A stretch of DNA of 64,000 nucleotides from Bryoerythrophyllum caledonicum (GCA_963971425.1 OZ020515.1:17500291-17564290); one strand, 5' to 3'. Positions 24,412 to 35,188 are shown, counted from the stretch's first letter. Numbers and translations: made by a program. The notes: a model not told the origin generated them from the sequence alone.

Positions 24412-25490
24412 GAAGAAGATGTGAAGCTCCGCCGTGCGTTGCAGCTGGCGTTTCTACGCACCTCGACGCCCATGGACAGCCTTGCACGATCGTCTCCGCC
24501 GCCAGCGCCCTCGCCCAGCTTCGAGCGAGCTTGATTTCGCGAAGTGGCGGTGGCGGCAGCTAGGGCTCGCAGTACGGCGGTTGCCACTCGAGCACGCGTC
24601 CAAGCACTTTACGCAGTTGCACATGCGGCGATGCACAAGGCCGTGGCGGCAGTGATAGAAGCGGATGCCCTGCGTGCGGTAGAGCTGGCGGAGAACGCAG
24701 AAGGTGCGGAATACATCAGACCACCTTCTCTTTTCTCCACAAATTTCTCAGCATGCAGGTTTAGGGCTTCTCCGCTTACACACGAGAGTTGCAATCTGAG
24801 TACAGGACAGGACGTGGGATTCGTTTGGTTTGATTTGCAAGAGTGGCAGGTCAAAGAGAGGCGGTTCCGTTGATAAGAGGGATGGCGAGGTTGCTGCTGT
24901 GACGGTTCGTGAAGTCGACAATGGCGTGGTTGCCATTGGGTATGGCTGGAAGGTGCGGGAAGCCGCGCGCTTCGACGCCGAGGAGCTCCGCGCTGTGGCT
25001 CACGTTCAAGCTTTGTCGTTTCACATCGAGGCCGCCGTGTTCGACGACCTCTTCTTCAAGCTCTTTAAGGTGGAAGTTCTGTTTGATTCTCTGCAATTTT
25101 TTTCTTCTGAGTTTTCTTAGGTTATTAGGGTTGGACGTTTTTTTAAATTTTCCCGCTTGAATCCAGTGATGCGGAGCTAACTTGATCATGAATTGATTGG
25201 TCGAGCCCTCTGCACCCTGTGATGTTCTGCAAGGAGGTGTGTTGACTTGCTATGGCAGATTTTTCTCGCTTTTCGTGTTTTTTTTCCAGGACAGATGGTG
25301 ATCAACAGGGGTTGTTTTGTTCCAGTTCATAACTCGATCATGGATATGGTGAAGCAGAAGATGACGACGAAGAAGACAAAGAAGAGGATGTGAGGCTCCG
25401 ACGTGCGTTTCAGTTGGCGTTTCTACGCATCCTCGCATCCTCGATGCCCATGGACAGCGGAAAGCGGAAAGCAGTGACAACAAGGAGGTA
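24412..25490 (+). pseudogene. Captured unidentified gene sequence, with a duplicated module
   Basis: GC-rich sequence inside the Helitron. A module of about 70 bp encoding EEDVKLRRALQLAFLR and ending near CCCATGGACAGC occurs at 24411-24480 and again, diverged, at 25375-25455. Between them are frames rich in Ala, Arg and Glu with exon-like character (for example 24544-24705 and 24860-25070). I do not recognise the source gene. It is probably one or two captured exons duplicated within the element. Confidence 0.35.
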
Positions 25491-25653
25491 ATCCATGCAT
25501 GCTGTTGTAATGTTGGAAGTTTCGAGCTTCATTTTGAGTTTTCTTTTTGAGCTTAATTTAGTGAATTTTCTGGGTACCTTATTTGTTGTGGCTGCGTATC
25601 TTTCACCAATTGTAAGTATGTTAATTGAGCTCGGGGTTTTCCTTGGTGTTCAG

Positions 25654-25936
25654 TATCTCACCATTGAAGGTCTTGCTGCGTTTAACAAGGCTACGGTAGA
25701 ATTGCTCTTGGGAGCGGACAACGCTGCCATCAAAGAACACAGGGTAAGCCACAACTTCTCTTTGGGTTCGCCTTTTACATCTCCATTTTATTTGTTACAC
25801 TGGAAAATTTATGTCGCTAATATGTAGGTTGCTACCGTCCAAGGCCTCTCCGGAACAGGTTCTCTTCGCTTGGGTGCCGTTTTTATTCAACGCTATTTCC
25901 CGGGCACCACGGTGTACATCTCTTCACCAACCTGGG
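25654..25936 (+). pseudogene. Captured aspartate aminotransferase fragment (two exons and an intron)
   Basis: Two exons with intact splice sites. Exon 25654-25743 encodes YLTIEGLAAFNKATVELLLG and onward. Exon 25828-25936 encodes [20 protein letters not shown] through YISSPTW. Both are hallmark segments of class I aspartate aminotransferase near the cofactor-binding region. The 84-bp intron between them is retained, so the piece was copied from genomic DNA, not mRNA. The preceding and following exons of the enzyme are absent, including the lysine that binds pyridoxal phosphate, so no enzyme can be made. The frame is still open, suggesting fairly recent capture. Confidence 0.8.
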
Positions 25937-26402
25937 GTAAGCAGCTGTTTCTCCTTCATATTTCTGACGAGAATTTAGCAGAGAAGTTTAGCGTGATACT
26001 TCAATACAATGTGTCACTTGCACAGTCACCTTACAAAGTATGTTCACATGATTAGAGAAGCTAACATTGAAAATCGAACATAATCTTCTTCATTTTCAAG
26101 AGTGACCTATCTTATAAGTGCAAGGTCCTGTGGTGCACGGAAACATGGAACAAGCCCTTAAACTACACAAATGTGAGCATTAGGAGCTTACGAAATACAT
26201 AAGTCTGCAATTAGGCCCTTATACTCCGCAAAGTATATGTTTGTTGTGTTGGACGGGAAAACCGGGACCCAGCACGCGAAGTGGGAAATGGCGGGGCCAG
26301 CGCTCGGACGACGACAGCTTCGTCCCATTTAGGCATCGTGATTGCCCCCGAATTCTCATCTCTGCAGCAGCGGGTGGAGACCAAGTGAGCTGACCGAGGG
26401 AG

Positions 26403-26810
26403 ACGCTGGGACGAAGCTGGAGAGACTTAAATCCTAAATCTTAAAATCTTAAATCCATGTATTCACACTAATGCATCGGAGAGACTTCTTTGCAGATTTT
26501 CAGGTTTCTGATTCTATACGGACTTTAAGGACCAAGAACGCTGGGACGAAGCTGGAGAGACTTAAATCCTAAATCTTAAAATCTTAAATCCATGTATTCA
26601 CACTAATGCATCGGAGAGACTTCTTTGCAGATTTTCAGGTTTCTGATTCAATACGGACTTTAAGGACCAAGAACGTTGGGACGAAGCTGGAGAGACTTAA
26701 ATCCTAAAGCTTAAAATCTTAAATCCATGTATTCACACTAATGCATCGGAGAGACTTCTTTGCAGATTTTCAGGTTCCTGATTCTATACGGACATTAAGG
26801 ACAAGAACCT
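26403..26810 (+). repeat. 135-bp tandem repeat inside the Helitron
   Basis: Three consecutive, nearly identical copies of a 135-bp unit starting ACGCTGGGACGAAGCTGGAG, at 26403, 26538 and 26673. The unit contains ACTTAAATCC and GGAGAGACTTCTTTGCAG. Near-identity indicates recent amplification within the element. Confidence 0.8.
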
Positions 26811-26939
26811 CAATCAAGCTTTGAACAACGAGGATTTTCTTGCTGAGCTTTTTACCTCCCGCTCCTGCTTGGGTGAGAAAAACTTCTAACAGGATTCAGT
26901 CACGAATTGCAACAATCTGTTGTAAGCAACCTTTTATCG

Positions 26940-27330
26940 AGAATCTCCAATCGTATACAACGCCATCATCCAAAACGAAGAACATGACATTACAACCACC
27001 TTAACCCAACTGATCTTAAATCCAAAATGAGATATGCCACCAGCTTCAATATGGAATCAACACTCAAACGTAGGAGAATATGATGCCATCTTCTTCACCC
27101 AATCCAACATGAGCATATGACATCATACTCTTCACTTTAAAATACGACCTTTCTGGTGATCAATATGGAGCCAGCATACTTGACCGAGCTCCAATGCGAA
27201 ATGACAAATAGGACCATCTTCATTGCCAAAACCCAACTGCTCTCCCATCGTAAATGCAAATATGATACCCAACTGATCTCCAATCCAGGATGAAGAACAT
27301 GACACCGTCTTCAACATAAGACCAACCGAG
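26940..27330. repeat. Degenerate short repeats inside the Helitron
   Basis: Loose repetition of phrases such as GATGAAGAACATGACA, ATGCCATCTTCTTCA and CCCAACTGATCTC over about 400 bp. It is non-coding. Confidence 0.3.
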
Positions 27331-27361
27331 AAATGACACCACCTTCTTCTTCTTCTTCATG

Positions 27362-27491
27362 CATTCATAGATGAGAGGGATGGTACCGTAGTGATGACCC
27401 AGAAGGTGTAGTAAGCGAAGAGCGTGGTGCTGAAGAGCAACAACAGGAATCCGATGGCTCTGTCGCCGAGCTCCATCTCGAGGTGATCCAT
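27362..27491 (-). pseudogene. Captured DPM2 first exon fragment
   Basis: The minus-strand frame starts at ATG 27491 (second ATG at 27476) and reads MELGDRAIGFLLLLFSTTLF then AYYTFWVI. This matches the N-terminal membrane helix of the regulatory subunit of dolichol-phosphate-mannose synthase (DPM2). After FWVITT the family match ends at ACG|GTACCA, a plausible splice donor; the remaining exons (second helix and Lys-rich tail) are not nearby. Its place inside the Helitron, opposite in strand to the other captured pieces, supports capture rather than a resident gene. Confidence 0.65.
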
Positions 27492-27788
27492 CGTCGGTGA
27501 AATTCTTTGATTCAATTGGTCTGGACTACGTCTAATGCTATGGATGGGCAGTGAGTGTATTTCTGTTTTCTAGCTTTACTAGAAAACGTACTTTTCTAGC
27601 TTTACTATTCTTCTTAAGCAGAAACCGTTGAACGGGCCAGCGTTACTTGCTGAAGTTATGAAAGCCATTAAAGGTGTTTCCAGTTCACTTTCATGAGTTT
27701 CGGAAGGAGCTGAGAGGAGTTCTTTACTGACTTCATCGGAAATTCTTGCATGGCACCACTTATGACTTGCGAAATAAACTCTGTGCAG

Positions 27789-27906
27789 GAGGAGGTGATT
27801 TGAAGAGTTTCAAAGTTGAATCTCTCAAGACATATTTGCGTCATCATGGGCTACGTATGGTTGGTGTGAAGGCTGTCTTGCTTAGTCGGATCCATGAACA
27901 CCTGAA
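27789..27906 (+). pseudogene. Captured SAP-domain exon
   Basis: Between an acceptor (CTGTGCAG) and a donor-like GAA|GTATGG lies a frame encoding LKSFKVESLKTYLRHHGLRM and then VGVKAVLLSRIHEHLK. This is a SAP motif, a helix-extended-loop-helix DNA-binding fold found in nuclear proteins. Only this exon is recognisable, so it is a captured fragment. The source protein is unknown. Confidence 0.55.
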
Positions 27907-28250
27907 GTATGGGATTTCTCTCTGTTCGAAAGATGTATTGCAAGGATCTGTTGAGAATTTGAAGTTCATGTTGTGGTAACCGATTATGATATGCGTATTT
28001 CAGGATTAAAGATGGGTGAGCACGCCATGATAGACGTATGTGGGGGTGTGTAGATGCTGCTAATGAGGCCGATGAAGAGTCTGAGAATCTGCACCGCAGC
28101 TTTCTAGCAGGAGAAATTGAGCTGCTTGATTTCTACTCTCTTTTGAGTAAATTGTTACTCTGGGATTTTCTTTCCATTTTTCAAGGTGTTCTTCTGAGGA
28201 GCACTACTAATAAAACCTTCCCCGGTCGGAACGACGGGTACCAAAACTTG

Positions 28251-29400
28251 TATACAATTCATAAGTGTATATCATTGAATCTTTTTAAATCACAAACTTT
28301 GTACTTCTAAGACTTTCCACATTTAAATCACAAAAAAAGTTGATTTTCATACACAATTGAGCATTTATGCACTTGGCCAAGTGTACCTGCCCTTGAATGA
28401 ATAGTAACCTCAGGTTTAGGGTTAGGTTCATGATTGTTGCAGAGGTGTGTAGCATTTTCAATTGAGAATTTCAAGTGCCAAGGGATTTATAAGTTGGCTA
28501 GTTTAAATTTCTTGTTTCTTTTTACTTAACCTTAAAAGCATCATCAAACCATCCTTCTAGAGGTTGATTTCCATTAAGGAGACCTCAAATTCTTGCTATG
28601 GTTTCAAGTAGTTCACCCTCCAATTGAATTTTTTGTTAAAAAAATTTAAGTGATTCTTTTTAGTAGCCTTCCAAGAGTTTTGGATACTCCAATTAGGTTT
28701 TGATGTCAATTCATTGCTTGCTTTTGTACCAATATGGGTATTTTAAAATATAAATAGACAAAGGCAACATTTTACATGTTTTTAAATTTTTAAATCTTTA
28801 AATCTTGTTCTTACATTCTTATGTTCACGGTCCTTACATCCTGGGTATTAAATGATTTAGGTTTTCTTTTCTTTTCTTTTATAATATGGGCATGTATTAG
28901 TTGAGATATTAGAAATAAAGAGGATTATAATACATGTATATATTTTTAGGTATGTAGTTCTTTTATGGTGTCTACCCTTGAGAGGGAGAAGTAATTCCAT
29001 ACTACTAATCCTTTGTCCAGTGGGCATCGACTTAGTGGTAGAATGTACAAATACTCTATTCACGCCAGCCTTCAGTGGTCATCAAAGTTCTTCTTCTTTT
29101 TAATGACATTCAAAAAAGTTAACATTCTCAATAAAAAATAAAATAAAAAAGATAAAAATGTTGTATATTACTATTTAACATGTCTAGAGTAGGCTTACCG
29201 CATGTTGAATTCAACAACATTTTTTCTTTTAATCTTTCATTTTATTTTTTTTAGCACACACAAGCTACTACATTGGCTACTTGTGACAATCCCATCAAGT
29301 GAGAGAAGATTTTACAACCAGGGATCAAACCCGCATCCTCATGTCTTTGGATGTTTCACATTATCCCCGGATAGTTTAGGGTCTTCTAAATAGCATTTCA
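28251..29400. other. AT-rich spacer with tRNA-promoter-like motifs
   Basis: No gene. GACTTAGTGGTAGAATG near 29025 resembles an RNA polymerase III A box. On the minus strand, GGGTTTGATCCCTGG (plus strand 29317-29331) is a good B box. They are too far apart and opposed in strand to be one tRNA or one SINE. They may be remnants of tRNA-derived SINEs. Confidence 0.3.
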
Positions 29401-29410
29401 AATACATCCG

Positions 29411-29740
29411 AATGTAAGAACAGGATGTAAAGACAACAAACATAAAAATGTAAGAACAGGATGTAAAGACAACAAACATAAAAATGTAAGAACAGGATGT
29501 AAAGACAACAAACATAAAAATGTAAGAACAGGATGTACAGCTCGCGAACATAAGAATGGAAGCACAGGATGTACATTAAGCGAACATACGATTGTAAGAA
29601 CAGGATGTACACGAGGGTTTAAGAACAGGGTGTACAGATCGGGAACATAAGAGTGTAGTTACAAGATGTAACGGATGAGAATATACGAATGTAAGAGCAG
29701 GATGTACAGTATGCAAACATAAGAGTGTAAGAACAGGGTG
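29411..29740 (+). repeat. 36-bp minisatellite upstream of cytochrome c1
   Basis: The unit TGTAAGAACAGGATGTAAAG plus 16 more bases occurs three times almost perfectly from about 29412. It then continues as six or more diverged units that keep AGAACAGGATGTACA and CGAACATAAGA. The array ends about 250 bp before the cytochrome c1 start codon, so it lies in or next to the promoter. Confidence 0.8.
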
Positions 29741-29986
29741 TTGAGAGGGGCAAAAGAAATTCAAGAAACGAGACTAAAAAGAAGACCATCCTATTACCCA
29801 AGGTGGGAGAGAAATGTACCAATGACGTAGATTGTGGAGTGTGATGGGCGAAGGGCCACGGCCGCGATGATAGGCAGAGTCGCAGCGAAGCATACTAGTG
29901 GCCCTCGCGAGGGCGGAGGTTGGCATCGTCGCTCGAGCTCGACACACTCGCACTCGGGGTTCGGCACCAGCGACAGGGCAGGGGCG

Positions 29987-30916
29987 ATGGCGGGGCGGGC
30001 GATGGCGCGGCTGGCGCGGGTGCTGCGGCAGCCGCAGGGAGTGGCGCGCGTGGTTGGGGTGACGACGTCGCAGGCACAGGGGCAGGCGCAGGAGGAGGGT
30101 TTGGGCGTGAAGGGGTTGCGGGGTTTGGCGCTGGCGGGAGCCGTGGCGACGGGGCTGGTGGGGTTGGCGGGCGTGGCGCACGCGGACGAGGCGGAGCACG
30201 GGCTGGCGGCGCCGCAGTACTCGTGGTCGCACAATGGCGTGCTGAGCGGGTACGACCATGCGTCGATCCGGCGCGGGCAGCAGGTGTTCCAGCAGGTGTG
30301 CGCGGCGTGCCACAGTGCGAGCCTGGTGGCGTACCGCGACCTGATCGGGGTGGCGTACACGGAGGAAGAGGTCAAGTGCCTGGCCGCGGAGGTGGAGGTC
30401 GAGGACGGCCCCAACGACGAAGGTGAGATGTACACGCGACCCGGGAAACCGAGCGATCACTTCCAGAATCCTTACCCTAATGAGTCCGCGGCGCGGTTCG
30501 CGAACGGCGGGGCGTACCCGCCTGATTTGAGCTTGATCACCAAGGCGCGCCACGACGGGCAGAACTACGTGTTTGCGCTGCTGCTCGGGTACCGCGAGCC
30601 GCCCGCCGGGGTTTCTGTCCGCGAGGGCTTGCATTACAACCCTTACTTCGTCGGTGGCGCAATTGCGATGCCCAAGATGTTGACCGATGGCGGTGTCGAG
30701 TATGAGGACGGCACGCCCGCCACGGAGTCGCAGATGGCCAAGGACGTCGTCACATTCCTGTCGTGGGCCGCGGAGCCCGAGATGGACGAGCGCAAGCTCG
30801 CTGGAGCCAAGTGGATCTTTGTCATGTCCTTGGCACTGATGCAGGCCGCATACTACAAGCGCTTTAGGTGGTCGCCAATCAAGTCGAGGAAGCTTGTGTT
30901 TGATGTGGTCAACTAG
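29987..30916 (+). CDS. CYC1: Cytochrome c1, mitochondrial complex III haem protein
   Basis: Cytochrome c1 passes electrons from the Rieske protein to soluble cytochrome c in the bc1 complex. Starting at ATG 29987 the protein is 309 aa, the usual plant length. An upstream in-frame ATG at 29834 would add 51 low-complexity residues and is less likely. Residues 1-65 form a presequence: an Arg/Ala-rich mitochondrial part, then a hydrophobic stretch GLALAGAVATGLVGLAGVAHA, the typical bipartite signal. Haem is attached at CAACH (C105, C108, H109); the axial ligand is M228 (AIAMPKML). A C-terminal membrane helix spans about 273-290. There is no intron and the GC content is strikingly high, most of all in the first half. 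All key residues are present. Confidence 0.95.
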   Translation: MAGRAMARLARVLRQPQGVARVVGVTTSQAQGQAQEEGLGVKGLRGLALAGAVATGLVGLAGVAHADEAEHGLAAPQYSWSHNGVLSGYDHASIRRGQQVFQQVCAACHSASLVAYRDLIGVAYTEEEVKCLAAEVEVEDGPNDEGEMYTRPGKPSDHFQNPYPNESAARFANGGAYPPDLSLITKARHDGQNYVFALLLGYREPPAGVSVREGLHYNPYFVGGAIAMPKMLTDGGVEYEDGTPATESQMAKDVVTFLSWAAEPEMDERKLAGAKWIFVMSLALMQAAYYKRFRWSPIKSRKLVFDVVN

Positions 30917-31867
30917 AATTATGTACTAGGGTTTCTCCTGTGTCTAGGGTCATGTCTAGGGTTTTGAAATGCCATCCGTTTCCTATTGAGGCTGTCCGGC
31001 CTTGTGAACCCTAGAGAGAGCGATAGAAATTTTGTTGGTATGTTAGACGATTGTAGCAGAGGACGAGTGACCGTGGAAGAATAATATACCTGGCAATAAA
31101 ATGGCTCTTCTGCTTAAAACCATATCATGTCTGGGCTCATGTAAAATTATGCATGTTCTGTATTGAGTACTATGTCGAGTAAATAGATCACAAGGCAGCG
31201 GTCCCACCTCTAGTTTAGGAGGGCTGGCCTTCATCTCATTTGCTTGCAGTCACGTGTAGATCAATTGAACACCTACTAATACAGTCTCTGTTTAGCGTCT
31301 CACCAGAATGCTGAGTTGCCATGGAGTGAGGTTGACATCAGGATTATCAAACTACCCGGACATTCACGTGTCCCCACCTTGTCCTTGCATGCCCTGCATG
31401 CGTTTATATCAGTCCACTACCAATGTTTCCCTCCTGCTCGCCAACGACATGCACTCTGAAGCGGCTGGTGAGTGATTTTCATTTGAGGCTTAAATTGACG
31501 CATTCTGCATCGTCGTCATACTGACTTGGTGAGTGAGGGGCTCGTCAGTGTGAGGGTGTTTTGAGTTAGTGCTTTGTCTGTGTTCCGAGGTTCTCATTTG
31601 TGAGGTTTATGCGTCCAGGTTGTGCAGGACTACGGACGCGATCTAATTGGTATGTTCATGTGCTTCTGGTAGCCATTGTTCTAGAGGCTGTTTGCACTAG
31701 TTACTCTGTCCAATTTTGGGTTTCCTGTAGCCTAGACAAGCACTAGATCTGTCTGTCCTCTGCTTTTCTACATAGCATCTTGTCATGTTACTTTCTTACT
31801 CCCAGTTTTATGTCGAGGGTTGCAGACTTGAGAGAAGGGCGTTTCTTGGGTGATTGAAGGGACGAGC
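30917..31867 (+). other. Intergenic region between CYC1 and the next gene
   Basis: Holds the CYC1 3' flank and the upstream region of the gene at 31868. GTTTATATCAG near 31401 is a possible TATA element, and a GT...AG pair between about 31470 and 31825 could mark an intron in the 5' leader. No coding signal seen. Confidence 0.3.
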
Positions 31868-32592
31868 ATGGCGGACCCTAAAGTTGAAGAGTCGCAACTC
31901 ACGTCCCAGGGACAAATCTATCAGACAGCGTCCAAGACCGACGAAAAGATACCAGAGCTTGAAACCCAGTACAGAGGGACTGGAGCGACACAGGAGCAGA
32001 AAGAAGACGAGAGCAAACCCTGGATTGTCGAAAGCCGCAATGACGTCGCAGCTGTCGACGATGGACCATCTGGTCATCAGTATGATTCATATGCTCAAGA
32101 GTTGGACAAACGCTTGGGCCCCATAGCCTTTGTCAAGGATAAGGTTGCAGACACAGTCGAGACAGCCATCGGGAAAGTATCCGCCACCAGCAACCAAACC
32201 TCAGTAAGTCTGCTGACCCTAAACCTAGGTCAAAACTCAGGGAAGTCTTCATTTTTAAAGAGAGGGAGAGGGAGAGAGAGAGAGGTTATCTTATTGATGA
32301 CTTAACAAATAACTCTAATCACCATGATCATGCTCAGAACTCAGCTGACATGGCTGTTTTGTTGTTTTCACAGTACACGCAAGCGGCATGGGAGAAGATA
32401 AACGATCTCAAGCCTACAATTGGAGCAAATCAGAGCTCTCTTCCAGGGATGGATGCAAGCTCTGTGATGAACAAAACGCACATTCTTGATGCAGGAGGGG
32501 ATGATGTATTTAAGGTTATGGCGGATGGAGGGTCGTCTCATAATGATGCCATGAAGGCGAACATGAGGGTGACGGCAGAGACTCTCATATAA
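31868..32592 (+). CDS. Hydrophilic protein of unknown function, 184 aa
   Basis: Two exons, 31868-32203 and 32374-32592, joined in phase at GT-AG sites. The start MADPKVEESQLTSQGQIYQT is the first ATG of the open frame after an in-frame upstream extension without better context. The product is very hydrophilic (rich in Asp, Glu, Lys, Gln, Ser), with no signal peptide, membrane segment or cysteine. A short amphipathic stretch (KDKVADTVETAIGKVSA) precedes the exon junction. Composition recalls late-embryogenesis-abundant or other stress-related disordered proteins, but no family motif is visible, so function is left open. The intron contains a GA-rich run (AGAGAGGGAGAGGGAGAGAG). Confidence 0.6.
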
Positions 32593-32599
32593 GTCAAAA

Positions 32600-33582
32600 G
32601 TCAAGCTCGGCTCTTAATATGTGTGAAGATACATAAGGTTTATGAAGCTCTACCAGTGGTTTTCTTTCAAAACTGCATATTTTGGAACACCGTGTTTGAG
32701 ATTTTCAAGGACCAAGAGCAGGAGTGGTAGGGTGTGCTTATGGAACTTTTACTCGGCTGATAGTTGAGTGTAGAAAGATAAAAGTACTGTACTAGTTCTG
32801 ACCATAAAAACAAGATATTAATACATAAAAGGGCCCTGCAAGAACTCAAGCAAATAATTAAACAAGACTACCGTGGTTGTGTGAAACTGGTTGGAATATA
32901 TAGTAGTGTCCAAGGTAGAGGACACTATTTCTGTTGGTTCTAGCCATGCAACATACCATATTTGTGCAGATGATCTCCACAAAACAAAAGTATTCACAAC
33001 TTTGAGTGAAACTCTAATCCATTTTTTGAATTTGAAACATGACTTCATAATACTGGAGGTCTTCACAAGGCATAGGAGAATCCATGAGGGTACTAGATCA
33101 TGCACAACAGCTAGTAGAAAATGCATTTTCAGTATCTACACATATAGTAGATTTCATGTTGACCCCACCTCACATAAATCATTGTAGCCCTCCAATGCTT
33201 GCACCAATGTGCCTAGGAATTGTTCCATTTGAAGTGTATGAACTAGTCTTGGACATGTTCCCTACAAAAAAAAGTGCACCTTACACTGAAGGAGCTATAC
33301 CCTGGAAAACCTGATCCAAAAATGATTACCTCTGCTATAGAGGGTTTAGAATTGATGGAGTAAATCCTTGTAGATTCCATTCTTGTACTCCTATCATCCA
33401 CCAATCACTTGCCATCATTGTTTTGAAATAGTCAAACACAAGGTAATTAAATCAAGAACTAAGAAGTTGGATCCAAGTGCATTTGTGGGAGACTACTACA
33501 TGCTCTACATGGAAGTAGTAAACTTTGTGGGACATGTTGTGTTGTATGAGAGCTTGTCATCTAGTCAGGAAAGTTGTAGATT
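32600..33582. other. AT-rich repeat-like spacer
   Basis: Several short frames on both strands (for example 33084-33314 plus) show weak coding character but no recognisable family. They are probably decayed transposon sequence. Confidence 0.3.
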
Positions 33583-34181
33583 TTAACCCCTAAAGGACCA
33601 AGTGTTCAAATATGACAATTTGAAAGCTTGGTAAGGTTCCTATGATGTCAATTCCTAACATTCCTCTTTGAAATTTTTATTGTAGAAGGGCATCACTAAA
33701 ACCCAAGTGGAAGAATTTTTTTTCTTCTTCTAAATTTGATATTTAATGAAAAAGTTATAGGGTTTTTAAATTTGAAATGGGGAGAGCGAGCACGTCGGGC
33801 ACCTCCAAAAACTTTTGCTAGGACACTCTATTGAATGTGAGATTTTCAATACTCCCAAGTAATAATATTTCCTTTCACATTGTCCAATTTTTTTTTTGTC
33901 TTTAGTGAAAAATAGCATACTAACCCAAGTCAAACATTTACACACATTGTCGGGCAAGGGGAAAAAAACTTTTTCTGGCACTTCAAACACTATAATCTTC
34001 AAATCCTTGTGGTGGATTGCAATGAAAAAACTATGGTGTGTTCACGTAGAAGTCTATTTGAAGATCTTACAACTAAAAGTGCAAAATTTCACTAAAAAAT
34101 GTGACTTTCATGCTTTTATAGGGAAGTGGCGGTTTTGGATTGGTTTTTCCCTCTTAAATGCCTTGGTCCTTTACGGATTAA
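33583..34181. mobile_element. TTAA-flanked element T3
   Basis: TTAA at 33583-33586 and 34178-34181. Inner ends are inverted: left CCCCTAAAGGACCAAG, right (reverse complement) TCCGTAAAGGACCAAG. About 590 bp inside; no reading frame of note. Part of its interior (33720-34000) matches the S repeat at 2690-2950 in inverse orientation. Same end type as T1, T2 and T4. Confidence 0.55.
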
Positions 34182-35120
34182 TGTAAAGAAGCAATCAGAT
34201 AATGTGTAACATGTCACACTAACATCTTGTCAACCCTAGAGCCATGCCTTTTGTATCATGCCATTGGAGTTTTCAGAAAACGAACTTTCTAAGGGCAATC
34301 AAAAATATTCTTCCCTTAGAGTTGTCCATGATAAAGAGATGACCAGATGATTCAAGGTAAGGCAACCCAAAAGTGATGAGTGACCCAATATTCCCAACTT
34401 CTATAGATTTTAGGGAAGAAATTAATAGGTTGTCCCTGAAATCTAGGAAGGGTATAGAAGAGGGCAATATCAACTCACCGAACCCAAGTTGTTGGTCATT
34501 CCACCTCCAACCACAACTGATTGTAACACACTTGATTGTAATCCAGATACGAACAAATCAAGCACACTTTTCTCTCACTCCAACCTATCATTCCTCAACT
34601 CCATTGATTAAAAACTTCTAAGAATGTAACCATAGGATCTTCCTCTACACTCATATGAGACGACGTGGTAAAAAATTTGTGGATTTTGACCATATAGATT
34701 GAAAGATAATTGCGGTCAAAGTAATCGTCCCCGAACAAACACTTGGTCCCAATTTCCACTGCATTTGATATGTTATTGTGCTGCACTATTTTCCACATTC
34801 ACATGAACCATCACATGAACCTCCCAGTCCAACTTCCTCAACCTTTCCACTCCCAGAAAATAAAGAATATCCACTTTTCATCTGAACCGCTCATCTCCTG
34901 ATCCAACGGCGCACCATTCCTCCATTTCAGGGCACGTGGACCCCTTTTCCGCTCCTTCTCATGAAACTCCCAAAAGGAATCTCAACGGGGACGAAGCCCC
35001 GTCACCTCGCCCCAAACCCGCCGCCATCTACCGATGGGGTACATCCAAAGGAAGGATTTCTACAGGATTCCTTGATCGCGACGCTTTTACGTGCATCGTC
35101 TCCGTCGCAGTTGACGTTGA
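34182..35120. other. Intergenic spacer
   Basis: The left part (34182-34800) is AT-rich with no feature recognised. From about 34850 GC content rises into the promoter of the next gene. Confidence 0.35.
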
Positions 35121-35122
35121 AG

Positions 35123-35188
35123 AATCCTGCCTTGCTTTCCAATCCTGCCTTGCTTTCCAATCCGTGTCCGATTTCTGCATATAAATGG
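35123..35188 (+). promoter_or_regulatory. Probable core promoter of the 35292 gene
   Basis: A perfect 18-bp tandem duplication (AATCCTGCCTTGCTTTCC, 35123-35140 and 35141-35158) is followed by CATATAAATGG (about 35179-35188), a good plant TATA box. This lies about 105 bp before the start codon. Confidence 0.45.

Larger units (their letters stand above)
24276..28250 (+). mobile_element. Helitron-like element carrying host gene fragments
   Basis: The left end reads TCTACTACTATAACAGG followed shortly by GTCTGTCCGTCCGCC, the typical 5' end of plant Helitrons. The right end has a hairpin CCCCGGTCGGAACGACGGG (one bulge) followed by TACCAAAACTTG, the usual layout of a Helitron 3' end. The last four bases are CTTG rather than the canonical CTRR. 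The flanks are A on the left and T on the right, as for insertion between A and T. No Rep/helicase is present, so it is non-autonomous. It is 3,975 bp long and carries pieces of at least three host genes in both orientations, as gene-capturing Helitrons do. Confidence 0.65.

Noticed and set aside
29411-29740. CRISPR-like array
   Set aside because: Repeats are contiguous 36-bp units without unique spacers, in a plant nuclear context; it is a minisatellite.
29834-29986. N-terminal extension of cytochrome c1 from an upstream in-frame ATG
   Set aside because: It adds 51 low-complexity residues not seen in the family; the ATG at 29987 gives a normal length and a proper mitochondrial presequence.
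29774-30634. 286-aa minus-strand frame opposite cytochrome c1
   Set aside because: Shadow of GC-rich codons on the plus strand; Arg/His/Pro-rich with no family resemblance.
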